From NCBI GenBank assembly GCA_022749755.1, contig CM040444.1, forward strand, positions 11,202,274 to 11,266,273: 64,000 nucleotides of DNA. The letters run 5' to 3'. Under the pieces are notes generated by a model. That model was not told the origin of the DNA. It was given only the letters and a program-made list of their open reading frames with translations, and searched no databases. The translations under genes were made by a program, and so were the position numbers. The DNA comes from Azadirachta indica. Lineage: Eukaryota > Streptophyta > Magnoliopsida > Sapindales > Meliaceae. Positions 22,997 to 35,489 of the stretch are shown piece after piece (position 1 is the stretch's first letter; each line of letters starts with the position of its first letter).

Positions 22997-23394
22997 CTTA
23001 ATATTAAAGATGGGAATGGGTAAGGTTGGGGTGTGGAAACCTTCCTCGTTCCTCGTTTCGTAGGGGCGAAAAATTCTTACGTGGGGAATGAATTCTCTAT
23101 CCTTACTTATTTTTCTCATTTTTATATTTATTTATTTTAAATATTAATAAAAACATATCATTAATATATTATAATATATATTTATGTATAATAATTATAT
23201 TAAAAATATAAAATTTGATATATAGGGAATGAGACGAGAAGTATTAAACCGCTCTCCACTTTGTTAACAATATGGGAATCAATCTCTCTTTATTCACCGT
23301 CTCATTCTCTGTTAAATTATTTTAATTTTACTCAATTTGGGATAAATCTCTGAGAGACTTTAAACTTATAGAAAATTTTATCATCCCTGCTAAA
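22997..23394. mobile_element. Possible decayed hAT-like element
   Basis: The left end TAAAGATGGGAATGGG and the reverse complement of the right end TAGCAGGGATGATAA are similar, and the flanks are both TAATATT-like. GC-rich ends around an A/T-rich core resemble the element at 28752-31108. Ends and target duplication are imperfect, so this is tentative. Confidence 0.3.
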
Positions 23395-24429
23395 TATTGT
23401 TAAATTTTATTAAAATTATTTCAATAAAAATTGATAATTAAACAATAAATCATACCATAGTTTTTTCAATTTTTATGTAATAACAATAAGATTAAGTTAA
23501 AATCATGTACAAATCATATTATATCATATTTGAAAAAGCTTCCATATGCTTTTTTCTTTATATTTTTTTCATATGAAAATGAATATAATTTGTTCATAAC
23601 CATTAGTTTCTTTGAGTCCATGGTCATGATACAATCATAAATCATAACTCTTTTTAAAAATATAAATTTATGCAAACTCCAATTAAAGTTCAATATAAAC
23701 ACAAAAATTAAGATAATAAAAGCTTAATTTTATAAAGAAATGAGTTTCAAATGATAAATGGGTTTAATTTTGTTACAAAGGTTTGAGATACAAACCAATA
23801 AATAAAATTCGTTCACATAAAATATAAAATTATATGAGTTATATTTAAGCGTAGAATTTAAATGAAGTGAGATTATTGGAGAATAATACATAGAAGTTTT
23901 GAAGCAAATTATGTCTATGGACTCTTAAAATTAAAAAAAAAAAAAATATCATTGATAAAGTGAATCAAATTAACCATTACTCCATTTAGGAAAGGTTACG
24001 GTTTAGTCAATTCGATTCGATTTCTTTCAAATCAAACCGAACAAAAAAATTTCAATTTTTTGAAATTTAAAACTCAGAGACTGGAACAACATATACAAAC
24101 CTAACAAAATCAAACTAAATCACTTTTAGATTATATCAACTTGAATAAAAGTTATAAATAAATTATATCAAATTTAAATCATTCTGTCAATTGAATTGTC
24201 TTCACTACCACATGATTTATTGCCTTTTTTATAAGATAATTTAAATAATTAATGCATAATAAATTTTTTCTTTGAATAATAATCTAAAACACAACAAAAT
24301 TAATATAAAATTTTTCACAAATAATCTATAATCAATAAAAATGTGAGTTGAGAAATAAACTAATATAAACTTATTCATATCATATGATATAAATACAACA
24401 AATTTGATGCCTTGCATCAAAAGTAAATA

Positions 24430-25106
24430 TCAATTAGATTGTAACCCGTTGTCTTAGTTGACACGGATAACACACCCAATTTTGCACGCACGTACAAACA
24501 AACACACACGCACACACAGGTATCATCACTATCCATAAATATGTAAAACTAATATATAAATTTAACTTTACAATATTTATTTTTTATTGTTATAGAATAA
24601 TTTTTATCATAATTTTTATGTAATTTTGTCTGCAAAATTATTAGTAGTTTAACGTTACAAAAATATATATATATTTTTCTTTGTAATTTTTAAAAGTTGA
24701 TTTGGTTATTTAATGAGAATACAAATTTTATTTTTTGATTTATAAAAAAATCATGACTTTATTGTTACAAAAAATAATTATTAGTTTAATTTTTATTAAT
24801 TTTTTTAACAAAAAAATTAGTTCAATATTTATAAAATTAACAAATATTAATTTTTCTATCCAAATTTTTTAAAAAAATTATAAAAAAATAACTATAAAAT
24901 ACTTTTACAATATATCCATTTAAATACAGGATTGGTTGAATTTGACATAAATCTAATATTTGGAGATCTATATATATTAATACTCAAAGACATAATAATG
25001 CAATTTTGGTCAAGTGCAAGGTTTCTAACAAAAAATTATTAGAGTAAAGGGTTTTGGGGTATTTCATTTTAAAAGAAAGCTACTGAGCATATCATATCTT
25101 TAGGGA
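24430..25106. other. AT-rich spacer
   Basis: Nothing recognisable apart from a short CA-rich stretch near 24505. No gene or repeat unit is supported. Confidence 0.4.
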
Positions 25107-25426
25107 TAGGGTTGGCAACTTTTCAGTTTCAGGCTAAGTTTTTAAAAGCTTGATCAAGACCTGAAAAATTTTATTTAAACTTGGCCTAAACCCAGACTTA
25201 ACCTTCGGATTTGGGTCGATCTTAAAAAAATTTGACTTGGATTGGCGTAAATATATATAAATATATGGTACAAATTTTCGGATGTCCAAATTTTATCCGA
25301 GCCGGACCCAACATACATCCAAGTTTTAAAATAAAAGATTAGACCTAACCCGAGATCTATTTAAACTGGACCCTAAAATCCAAGCTTTATTCGAGCGTAG
25401 CAGGTTGAGTTTTTTTCTCCATCCTA
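25107..25426. mobile_element. Non-autonomous hAT element (MITE-sized)
   Basis: The left end TAGGGTTGGCAAC and the reverse complement of the right end TAGGATGGAGAA have the usual hAT shape. Flanks TTTAGGGA (25099-25106) and TTTAGGAA (25427-25434) form an 8-bp target duplication with one change. The related block B lacks the element at the matching place (near 20868), which acts as an empty site. Confidence 0.72.
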
Positions 25427-26264
25427 TTTAGGAACCTTATTTGTTAATGTGCAATGCTTTTCCGAGATGAAGACGGAATTTTCAAACATCTCCTCCACGT
25501 TGAAACGGGAATCGGATTTTTTGATAGTAGATCATTTTTCTGGATAACGACATAAAAGTCCCTAAATTTTAATAAAATAATAAACAAGAACTATATTTTG
25601 ATCATGTTAATAAATAAGTCCTTGACTTCCGTTACTTTCTTAGCTTTATATGTGTTGCTACTTCCTATTACTATTGGTATGGACAACAATTTGAAAGGCT
25701 TGTCAACTTAAAATAATTAATAATCTTATTGGATTAAGGTCTGCAAGTTTTCATATGTGAACTCATGTAGAACATGATTAATTGTTCGAGTAATCATGTT
25801 ATGTTAATTCATATATAATTTAATAGATTCATTTATATTTTAAAAGGTATTTATAATTTATTAATCGAGTAAGAAGTATTATAAAATTTAAATATATATT
25901 AAAATATTTAGAAAGTGTCAAACAAGTGACAAAATTATAATGCGTTTAATGATTGCGTTAGGTTCGAGTTTTTTAATTCTTAATATAATTATTAAATGTG
26001 ATTGATTTAGATTAATCTAAAAAATATATTATATACTTAATTAACAAGAATACAACACATGAACTTGAATTATTGTTGTTAATTATTTTGAGACTTATTT
26101 GTTATGGGTAATTAAAATATATTTTTTATTAATTATATAAAATATAGGGACTCATTTGTTAATATTCCAATCCATTTCCGAGGTGAAGACGGATTGTCAG
26201 CCGACCTAAGCAATCTTCTTCTTCATGCAAAATTAATTGATCTGCCTGGATCGAAGAAGCTGCA

Positions 26265-26271
26265 TATAAAA
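26265..26271 (+). promoter_or_regulatory. TATA box of family copy 4
   Basis: TATAAAA lies 41 nt before the ATC codon (26306-26308) that replaces the ancestral ATG, the same spacing as in copies 2 and 3. Confidence 0.65.
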
Positions 26272-26365
26272 GCCCATATTCTCACTCTCTTTTCACAATC
26301 AATTAATCGCGAAATTCTCATCTGCAAACGGAAAAAGAAAAAGAATAAGGAGAAGAAGAAATCCG

Positions 26366-26671
26366 ATGATGAGTTTCTCAGTCTCAGCAGAGAAGGAAAT
26401 AGCAGCAGCTGCAGCTTGGCAGCTCATAGAACTTCGCAGAGACTTTCTCAAAATTCATCACAAAAACAATGAGTTATCATCGTCTGCAATCGTCAATGAA
26501 TATTACAAGCCAACAGACGAAGTATTGTCGACGACGATCGATGAAGCTGATGAAGAAGAAGAAGATGAATATGGGCAATTGATGATGAAGACGTCGAGGA
26601 AGAGGAAATTTCGTACAGTTGATTCTATTTATCGTTTAACAAAGCCTTTGATTGACGGTGGCTTCCATTAA
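26366..26671 (+). pseudogene. Small acidic/basic plant protein, family copy 4, damaged
   Basis: The ancestral start reads ATC (26306-26308) instead of ATG; the frame after it is still open and keeps the KFSSANGKRKR-like N-terminus in sequence. The first usable ATG is at 26366, again an ATG-ATG pair. The frame keeps the QLIELRRDF segment, the YYKPTDEV stretch, the acidic run and RKRKFRTVDSIY, but ends early. Compared with copy 3, four extra bases (about 26653-26656) shift the frame just after Thr-Lys-Pro-Leu and lead to a stop at 26669-26671, so the last ~20 residues are lost. The core motif survives, so a 101-residue protein remains possible; damage at both ends makes pseudogene the safer call. 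Confidence 0.6.
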
Positions 26672-28751
26672 TGCTGAGCCTAACAAGAAAAGATGTTTTG
26701 TAGCTGAAGAGATTACTTAATTCACTGCTTCTTTAATTACAAAGTGCGAAGCAATTTGATCCAATCTGCTGTGAATTTTGTTTGCTAAAAGTGGTTTTTT
26801 TTCTAATTTTTTTTTTTAAAGAAAGCTAGAAATTAGTTTCTTGCCTTTATTAATGTACATTATTATTTATAAATATCAAAATTATTTTGTTATTTATGTA
26901 TGAAAATTTTCTCGTTTGTTAAATCACGCATATAGGCATTGGGATCACAAAATTTTTCACAGGGTCTCAAATCCATGGGGTTCCAACTCTAACGGAGAAA
27001 ATTCATGTCAATTAACAGAAAATGAGATAGATAATAAGGAGAAATTAATCTCTGATTTATTAATAAGAACGAAATTAGTTTACTTTTATTCACCCCACCC
27101 CCACCCTATTCTTCATTAAAATATAATATAAATATATTATAATTTATAAATTAAATTATATATATCTAAATATAATTTTATATTATAATTTTTAAAATTA
27201 TATATTATAATTAAATATAATTGGTAATAAAAAATTGTGGGGTTAAGAATTAATGTTATAAAAAAATAGATTATACAAATAAAAAGTAAAATATTAAAAA
27301 GACTTTATATTGTATTTTTAATAATATATTAATAATATTAAATAATATTAATTAATTAAATTATTATATTATTAAAATTAATTTATAAAATAATATAAAA
27401 TACAGAATTAATATGAGAATAAGAAATTTATTCCTCGTACGGGAATTCTTCATTTCTATCTATTAATTTTTTTTAAAAAATAAAATAAAGAATAAAGGTT
27501 AAAATAAAAAAGGAATAGAGCGTGCCTCCTTAACCTCACTCTGCCATATTGCCATCCTCGTATAGAAAAGAAAATTCAAACTAGCTAGTGAGGACATTTT
27601 CGTCAATCCAATGTTAATCATTGTTACAAAAGTAGGAATTTATTTAACATTACTTTCGGTAAGAAAAATAATATTATAATTAATAAAATAAAAAAGTGGG
27701 ATAATATTATTGTACTTGTCATAGCATAAAAATGGCCGCACTTATGGCAAGAAATTAATATGACCATCAAATGTCCAAGCCCAACAACAAATGAAAAATT
27801 AATACGACTATCAAATGTACAAGCCCAACACCATATGAAAATGGTTGCATTTGTGAAACACCTCCTTAGCAAACTTACTTGGTCTATAAATCCTTATTAA
27901 TTGGCCCAAAGCAGCAAGCTTAGCGTTATAGGGAGGCCTACAAATTTACTGTTATCAACCCCTAAAGATTGTTGGAGAAAGAGAAAATGTAAGATGGCTA
28001 TAAAAGTTAAATAAATAAGAGATTATGTCTAAAGAGTATCTTCATTTTCTTTTCTAGAGACTATCATGGATCGCAAAACTTGCACAGGGATCACTTGACA
28101 TAGACACAAACTTGATACTAATATGAGACCACTTATGAGGGAGCTTTGGAGCTTGATATCTAGCTTTAAGGGGATAAGGCAATTATTTAAGAGATAAAGG
28201 ATAAGACCAGCATGTAATCAAAGATAAGGCAAAATAAGCCATTCCATGAGTATTACGAGTCAAAGAAGAGTTGCTTCATCGAAGGAAAAAGTCAACAATA
28301 ATATCTCCATAAGACAAAAGTAAACTAAGATAACATAATTTTCATCATTATAAACACACTTTTCTTCAAAGTTAAGGTTTTTATAGTCACTACTAGTAAA
28401 GAAATTCTCTCTTTTGACTTTTCTATTAGTTTTTTTCTCCTTCAGATAAAAAAACTTGGAGAACCCACTATTTTTTCTTTATCTTTGTGTTAATTTAGGC
28501 ATCAAGGTAAATTCATTAGAAAATCTCTAAAAAACTCCCTTTAGATTTGGTTTTTGTTGCAATTGACCAAAGAAAAAAGTTATAGAGATGTGGAAAGAAC
28601 ATGGAAAGAACACTGAGGTAGCCAAATCCTCCTTCACTCTTCAACGCTCATTCAAGGCATTGTTATGTTACTTTGACAAGTTATTTGAGGCCTTATCCAA
28701 AGTGTGTTGGAGTTTGGGAAGCTCTATTCTTTGTTGGAATCGAGTTGCTAT
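26672..28751. other. Copy 4 3' flank and spacer
   Basis: 26700-26800 and 27540-27620 match the 3' side of copy 3. Between them, 26930-27440 is a GC-poor insertion-like stretch with no clear ends. A 44-bp repeat (period visible at 27753 and 27797) forms a short tandem pair at about 27725-27850. 27880-28750 has no recognisable gene; it is interrupted at its right end by the hAT-like element. Confidence 0.45.
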
Positions 28752-31108
28752 TAGGGATCGCAACGGGGCAGGGATGGGATGAGACTCGAATACCCTCTCC
28801 CGTCCTCGTAAAGCCTAGACCCTCCCCATCTTCGGCCCATGACCCATTGTTGACCTCGTTTGACCTTACAAAAAAAATCAAAATATTGCAATTTGTAAGA
28901 CTCAAAATTAGGCTTATAAATAACTTACATAACTACCTTACCACTACACCACTCTTAATTATCTATTAAAATATGTAAATGCAATATATTTAAGTAAGAA
29001 TAAGTATTTTATTCATATTATTAAAAATATTATTTTTGAATTTTTAATTGATATAAAAAATAGTAAAATCTAACAATAATTTTATCTTAATAATTATTTA
29101 GATATAATTTTACACTATTATTTTCTTATAATTGTTTGAAGGAATAATAATTCTATTTTAATATTATTAAATTCTAATAAAACAAATTTGATATGAATAT
29201 AATTATTTTATTTAAAATTAATTTTAAGAAGTTTCAAAAAAAATTATTTAATTTTTTACACATAATTTTTATTATTTAACATTAAGTCAATAATTTAAAT
29301 TATATATATGGGTAATTGTAATTATTTTAAATTAAAAAAAATTATATATATATATATATAATATAAAATTTTCAAAAAATATATCATCGACTTTAATTTT
29401 TTCTAATCAAATATCATCATACAAATTAGATTTTTATATCTTTTTAATAATAATAAATTAATTATTTAGATGTGAAATCATCATTTCATATGTCAAAAGT
29501 AATATAATAAAAATAAATATTTAAATATTTATAAATTAATTGTTAAAATAAGATAAGAAAATATTTATCTTAAAAAAATGTATTTATATATTTTATTATT
29601 ATAAATTATAAGGCTTGTATGTGATCTTTAGACACAATATTAAATTAACATTTATATGAATTACTAATATAATTAACATATTCTTGTATGATTACTTGAA
29701 CACATTTATACAAATTGACTTCATTAGTTATATTTATTAATATATTTATTTTTCGTATTATATTAATTATAAATGAGTATGATTAATGATTATATTATGT
29801 ATTCATAATTATACATTAAAGAGATATTTAAAACGCTTAGTTATATTATGATTAAAATATAACTAGTCATTGTATCTTATTATAAAATTTTAATTGTTTA
29901 GTGCTATAAATATTTTATTTGATAAATAAGAAATAAAATCTGAAACAAAAAAAAAATCTTTAAGAATTTATTTCATTTTTGTTAATCTTGTATTACTATT
30001 TCAACTATTAAATTTATTAAATTAATTATATATTTAAAGTATTTAATAAAAATTAGTTTTTTAAATTATCAAATTTTAATTTGTTATTAAAAATATATAA
30101 TCAATTTTTAATTTTTTTTATCAAATATCATAGTACAAATCAGATTTTTATGTCATTTTAATAATAATAAATTATTTATTTATATATAGAATCATCATTT
30201 ACGTATCATCAAAATAATATGATAAAATAAATATTTGACTTTTTCATAAATTAATTATTAAATATAAGATAAATGATAATAATTATCAATTTGATTGATA
30301 CAATTTATATAAAAAATTACAACTAATAAAAAATATTTAGAGCAAAATATCAAATTTGATTGATAAATTTACTATAATATTTTTATTAAGCTATATAAAT
30401 AAAAAATAAATAAGTGTACTAGTGAATTATTCTCTAATTTTTAATAGAATTGATGAAATTATAGAAATCAATCTTAAATTTTTTATTTTTTGATAATTTT
30501 ACAAAAAAGTATTTTATTTGGTAAATAAGAAAATGAAATCTAAAGAGAAAAAATCTTTGAATTTATTTATTTTGTTAATCTTATATTACTACATTATAAC
30601 ATATAAATTCATTAATTACAAATTAATTATTTTGTTTTATATCAATTTATTATTTTTATTTTATCAAAATTTATTGTTCTAAATTTAATTATTAAAATTT
30701 TTTCAATTTTATTGGTTTTTTATTAGTAAATTTCTTTAATAAGAAAGTAAGTGTTATAATTTTTTTTAACGAAAATATGTAAATAATTATAAAAGACTTA
30801 ACTAACTAAATTAAAAATTAATAAACTCTTTTGGAGGACTTGTTTGACTAAATAAAAGCTATATAGCTTTTATAATTGTTTAGTAAATAAAATGAATATT
30901 TACGTAATTAATCAAACAAAATTTGAATTTGAAACATTGAATTGGGATGGGTCGGGGTAAGAGGCCCCAACCTCGTCCTCGACCCATTTTTCAAACGGGG
31001 ATGAATTTTCATCCTCAAACTTGACACGATCCTCAAATTTTGGAAAGATCACGCCTTGATCCCTACCTCAAACGAGTTGGGCCTTGGTGGGGGAAATTGC
31101 CATCTCTA
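28752..31108. mobile_element. hAT-like non-autonomous element, 2.36 kb
   Basis: The left end TAGGGATCGCAACGGGGC and the reverse complement of the right end TAGAGATGGCAATTTCCCC form a terminal inverted repeat. Flanks GTTGCTAT (28744-28751) and GTTGCTCT (31109-31116) are an 8-bp target duplication with one change, as expected of hAT elements. Both edges are GC-rich with GGATGGG-type stretches, while the 1.9 kb core (29000-30900) is almost pure A/T and has no coding sequence. No transposase is present. Confidence 0.72.
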
Positions 31109-33243
31109 GTTGCTCTCCTAAGTACTTGCTATCTCTAAGATAGTACTCTTTAGCTGAGGAAGGTACATATTCTTGTATCAACAATACTCAAGGTTATAAC
31201 TTATGCATAGTTTCAACAAACTACTAGTTAAAGACATTTGGTTAGCTATGTTATGTAGTTATATTTTAAATATGTTATATACTAATTAATTCATTATTTT
31301 ATTTGGACTCTTGTCTAGTTTAGGAACCCAACTTAACAAAATTTGGATCTGAATATTTCACACATACACACACAGAGAAAAATATATAATTGCAAATTAT
31401 GATTTAACTATGGTTTAAAAGGCTATTTTATTTATTTATATTAAATTATAATTAAATAGAGGCATCTATCCTTATTTAATATGTGGATATTGACATTACT
31501 AGAAATTCTTCCATCACTGATATTAGGGTTTAATACTTTAGGCTAAGTGTCAAAAAGGATAGTTAGAATGAAATTTTTCTGCAAAATTACAGAAGTGTAT
31601 CACCATTTTGTGATGCTGAATATAGAGTATCAAGTTTTCTTGATTTTGAAGTATCACTCATCAAAACGATGTCGTGTTTTAGCGCAAGAAATTTTCAAAA
31701 CGAAGTAGTCTCAAATGTAATTTGTTTTTTTTTTTAATTATTTAAACAAGAAGAAAGGGAATGATGTCGTTTTAGTGAGCCAAAAATTTGGCTCCAAGTT
31801 TTCCCTTGCACTTAGGCAAAATGACACCCAATTTTCAGTCTCACTCTTTCACTTTTTGACAAAACCTAACTGTTAGGCCTTCAACCCATAAACCCAAAGC
31901 AAAACACAAAGTCCGTTCAATCCTTTACTCAACATTCATTCACCGGTCCATCGTAGACTAAGCCATTGAGACATAACCCTAATCTATACATTTTTGACGA
32001 CCTTAATAGATTTCCCTAAATGAATGAAAATAAAAAATTACCCATGACCATTTTTTTGATGTACATGGTCCAATGAGTGGTTCAATTTTTGGAAGGCTAA
32101 CATGGTTCGTTTTCCTCAATTTTTTACTCAGTAGTTTCCATTGTTTGTTTTTTAGGTTATGTTTTGGGTTCCATTATGTTTTTGGCTTAAGTACTGACTT
32201 TGAGGTTTTAGAAATTGGTGTCTATTGCATATGATTTCTATTATATGTTGTTGTTTAATGCAACTCTTTTGATTTCATCTCGTTTCTTGGCAATGCAACA
32301 ACATTTTTTGTGTGTTTTTTCATTAAATGCATTTCATTTCTCATTCGTATTGTTTTTGGTTATTATATGTTTTTTTTATTGTGATAGTTGGGTTTTTTGT
32401 GTTTGTATTTGGTTTATTTGGTGTCAAAGAATTAAGTTTTATGTCTTCTCACGAGATATAAGTTTGCATGTGCATCATATTTCTTATTTGATATTGTTTT
32501 CATTATTATTTGCTATTTATTGTTTAGGGTTTCTACTATTATTTAGTATATTGTTGTTAAGTGGATTTGTAACCTAAAATTGTTTTGGTCATTAAAGGGA
32601 TTGCTATTTCTGGTGAGTTTTATTGATTAGAGTAGTTGCTATTTCTTTCTGGTAAGTTACCTTAGACATTTTTTTTTTACTTTGATTATGTTGGTTATAA
32701 CATGGGGAGATTGTTGTTTGGTTGTGATTGATGGACATATTGAAAGTGTGAATTAAAGTTGTTATGATTATGGCTGTGTTGAATATTGAAGTGTTGTTTT
32801 TTGTGTATATGGAAATAAATTATAGTGAAGTGTTGTTTTTTTGTGGTTGTGGATATTGTTGGATATAGAAATGTTGTTATTGCATATTACTTTATCATAT
32901 ACTTTGTATTCTTTGATTTCACACTGATTGCCTATATGACAATTTATAATTGTGATATATTGACAAATTCATATTTTACATACCGTGAAAATATTTGGCT
33001 TTGGTGTGCCTACTCATGTTAGATGTTTGATGAGATAGTTCATGATGTCTATAATGTATTAACTAAACCATAACTTCTGTTTAGAATTAGAATTTGAAAA
33101 CTGAAAAAGTTAAAAATGTAATATCAAAGCGTAATTGTGGCACGTTGATAGGTTAGCCATTTAAGATGGATAAAAATTAGATATTTAGTGACAGATTATC
33201 ATTACAATATGAAATTGGGTTAAATGGGTTCTTAAATTATGCA

Positions 33244-33444
33244 ATGGTGAATGCAAAAAACTGTAGGTCAATTAGGTGTCCATCTAATTCTTGTTGCAGT
33301 ATAGATGTCCATACACTCGAAGAAATTAGATCACATTTGTTTCAAAAAGATTTCTTACCAATATATATAATTTGGAATAGACACGGAGAGATAGACCATA
33401 ATTCTGATTTCTCAAACTCCTCAGCACATTCCCATCAAATTTAA
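33244..33444 (+). pseudogene. Transposase-associated domain of the CACTA element
   Basis: A 66-residue open frame with the pattern IRCPSNSCCS, then HTLEEIRSHLFQKDFLPIY and a Trp-x-Arg-His-Gly-Glu end. This Cys-rich, HLYKKGF-like, W-x-x-HGE layout is that of the N-terminal domain found before TNP2 transposases. It sits about 200 bp upstream of the TNP2 remnants in the same direction. Confidence 0.75.
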
Positions 33445-33589
33445 ATACAAGGACAATCGTAATGTTATTAACATGATAAAAGATGCTTATAAACATCGTC
33501 AAAATAATCCTAAATACCTTGGGAAGATGCTTGAAAATGCTAAAAAAACCATTGTTTTCTTATTCTAAATATTAAAAATTATTTGGTTT

Positions 33590-35489
33590 AATGACAATTT
33601 ACAATGTAAAAGGGAATTTTGGGTGGTCGGATATAAGGTTTTCAGCTTTGTTGAATGTCCATGTAGATATATTGTCTTAAAATAATACTTTGCCAACTCA
33701 ATATATGAGGCCAAGAAAACCATGGAAGTGTTGGGCTTAGAATATGAGAAAATTGATTCATGTAGGAATACTTGCATTCTTTACTTGAAGGAGTATGCTA
33801 ATCATGTGGAATGCCCTTTTTATGGAGAAAGTAGGTGGAAAAAGTTTAAAAAGAAGTCAAAAAAATGGTTGAAAGGAGCTCTAACCAAAACTTTGTAGTA
33901 CTTTTCTTCTATCCCTAGGTTTAAGCACATGTTTCAATCACCAAACACTGTTGAAAACTTAATTTGGCATGTAAGTAAGAGAATAAATGATGACAAGTTT
34001 TGTCATCTAGCAGATTCGTTGGCATGGCAATTAGTTGATAACAAGTGGCATAGGTTTACATAAGATCCTAAGAACCTTAGATTAACTCTCTTAATTGATG
34101 GGGTAAATCCACATAGCATATAGAACATAACCTATAACTATTTGGCCAGTTACAATGATGACATACAATCTCCCTTTATGGCTTTGCATGAAGCAAAAAT
34201 TTATTATATTGTCCATGTTAATTTTTGGCCCAGTATAACTTAGTCATACCTTAGATGTTTATCTTGCACCCTTGATGGAGGACCTAAAAACCTTATTGGA
34301 AATGGGTGTAAAAGTGTATGATGCATGGAAAAAGGAAATAGTTAATTTGTGGGTTGTTTTGCTGTGGAAAATCAGCGATTTTCTTGCATATAGCAACCTG
34401 TTTGGATATAGTGTCAAGAGGTATTATACTTGTTTGAAATGTGAAAAAAATACTAGGTCATGTTAGCTAAACATGGTATGAACATGTTTTCATGGGTCAT
34501 CATCGGTTTCTACCATTAATCACCGATACAAAAAGTTAAAAAAATTGTTTGATGAAGAGTATTAATGGAATAAACCTCTAATTCCTTTGAATGGTGAGGA
34601 AGTTTTGAAAATTATTGAACAAATTGAAAACAATTTTGGGATTAAAAAGGCCAAGAAACGAAAGCATACTTAATATGAGGAGCCAAACTTGTTTAAGAAA
34701 AAAATCTATCTTCTTTGATTTAGAGTATTAGTAGTACTTATTGGTATGCCATTAACTCGATGTAATACATATAGAAAAAATTTATATGACAGCTTATACG
34801 ACACATTACTTTATCAATTGGGTAAGATAAAAGATGTTATTAATGCTAAAAAAAGCCTTGAGGAAATGAATATTAGGCCACAATTTGTACCTGCTGAAAT
34901 TCATCCTAATTAACTAGCACCAGCCCTCTACACATTGTCTAAACAAGAGAAAATAAATGTTCTTTCAAACCTTACGTAAAAATAAAGTGCGAGAAAGGAT
35001 ATCGCTCTAACCTTAAGAATATTGTGTCGATGAAAGATTGTTGTCTTCAAAGTTTTAAGTCTCATGATTGTCACACTTTAATGCAACAGTTATTACCATT
35101 GATAGTTCAAAATTATTTGCAAAAACTAGTTAGAGTTGTTATAACCAGAATATGTTTCTTTTTCAATAAATTATGCAATAAAGTCATAGATGTTGAAAGT
35201 CTAGATAAATTAGAAAAGAATGTTGAGGTTACTTTATGTATGTCTGAACAATTTTTCCTACTAAACTTTTTCGACATAATGGTGCATTATGTTATCAAGA
35301 TCAACAATCTATCTTGTTGAAGAAGTGAGATTATATGGGCATGTTTATCTTAGATGGATGTACCCTTTTGAGCGATCTATGAAAGTGTATAAAGGCTATG
35401 TTCAAAATCGCAATCGTCTTGAGGAATGCTTTGCTAAGAGCTATATTACTAAGAAAGCTCTAGACTTTTCAAAACCTTTACATCTATAA
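33590..35489 (+). pseudogene. TNP2-like CACTA transposase, broken
   Basis: The transposase that would cut and move the element, now in pieces over several frames. Recognisable family segments, in order: YEAKKTMEVLGLEYEKI (33710), FKHMFQSPNTVENLIWH (33918), LADSLAWQLVDNKWH (34006), NLRLTLLIDGVNPH (34075), MEDLKTLLEMGVKVYDAW (34275), LYTLSKQEKI (34930), a SHDCHTLMQQLLPL segment (35064), CFFFNKLCNKVID (35154) and RLYGHVYLRWMYPFERSMK (35329), then GYVQNRNR. More than ten internal stops and several frame changes are present, so it cannot make a full protein. Order and spacing are otherwise complete, indicating that point decay rather than deletion inactivated it. Confidence 0.85.

Larger units (their letters stand above)
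20730..24420 (+). repeat. Duplicated block B, containing family copy 3
   Basis: This block is homologous to two others. Its upstream part (20790-21780) matches 25430-26305, including TCCGAGG-AGACGGATTG and TAAGTCCTTGACTT stretches. Its downstream part matches copy 4's 3' region and a GAGGACATTTTCGTCAATC stretch at about 22800 and 27590. From 21640 to 24420 it also matches the reverse complement of about 10030-11800. Within the block a promoter-like stretch is itself repeated, at 20860-20910 and at 21600-21665. Confidence 0.65.

Noticed and set aside
26930..27440. Possible hAT element matching 22997-23394
   Set aside because: Only loose similarity; ends and target duplication could not be matched.
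32215..33022. Phe/Leu-rich frames that look like membrane proteins
   Set aside because: They are translations of T-rich DNA in the 5' part of the CACTA element, with no conserved motif.
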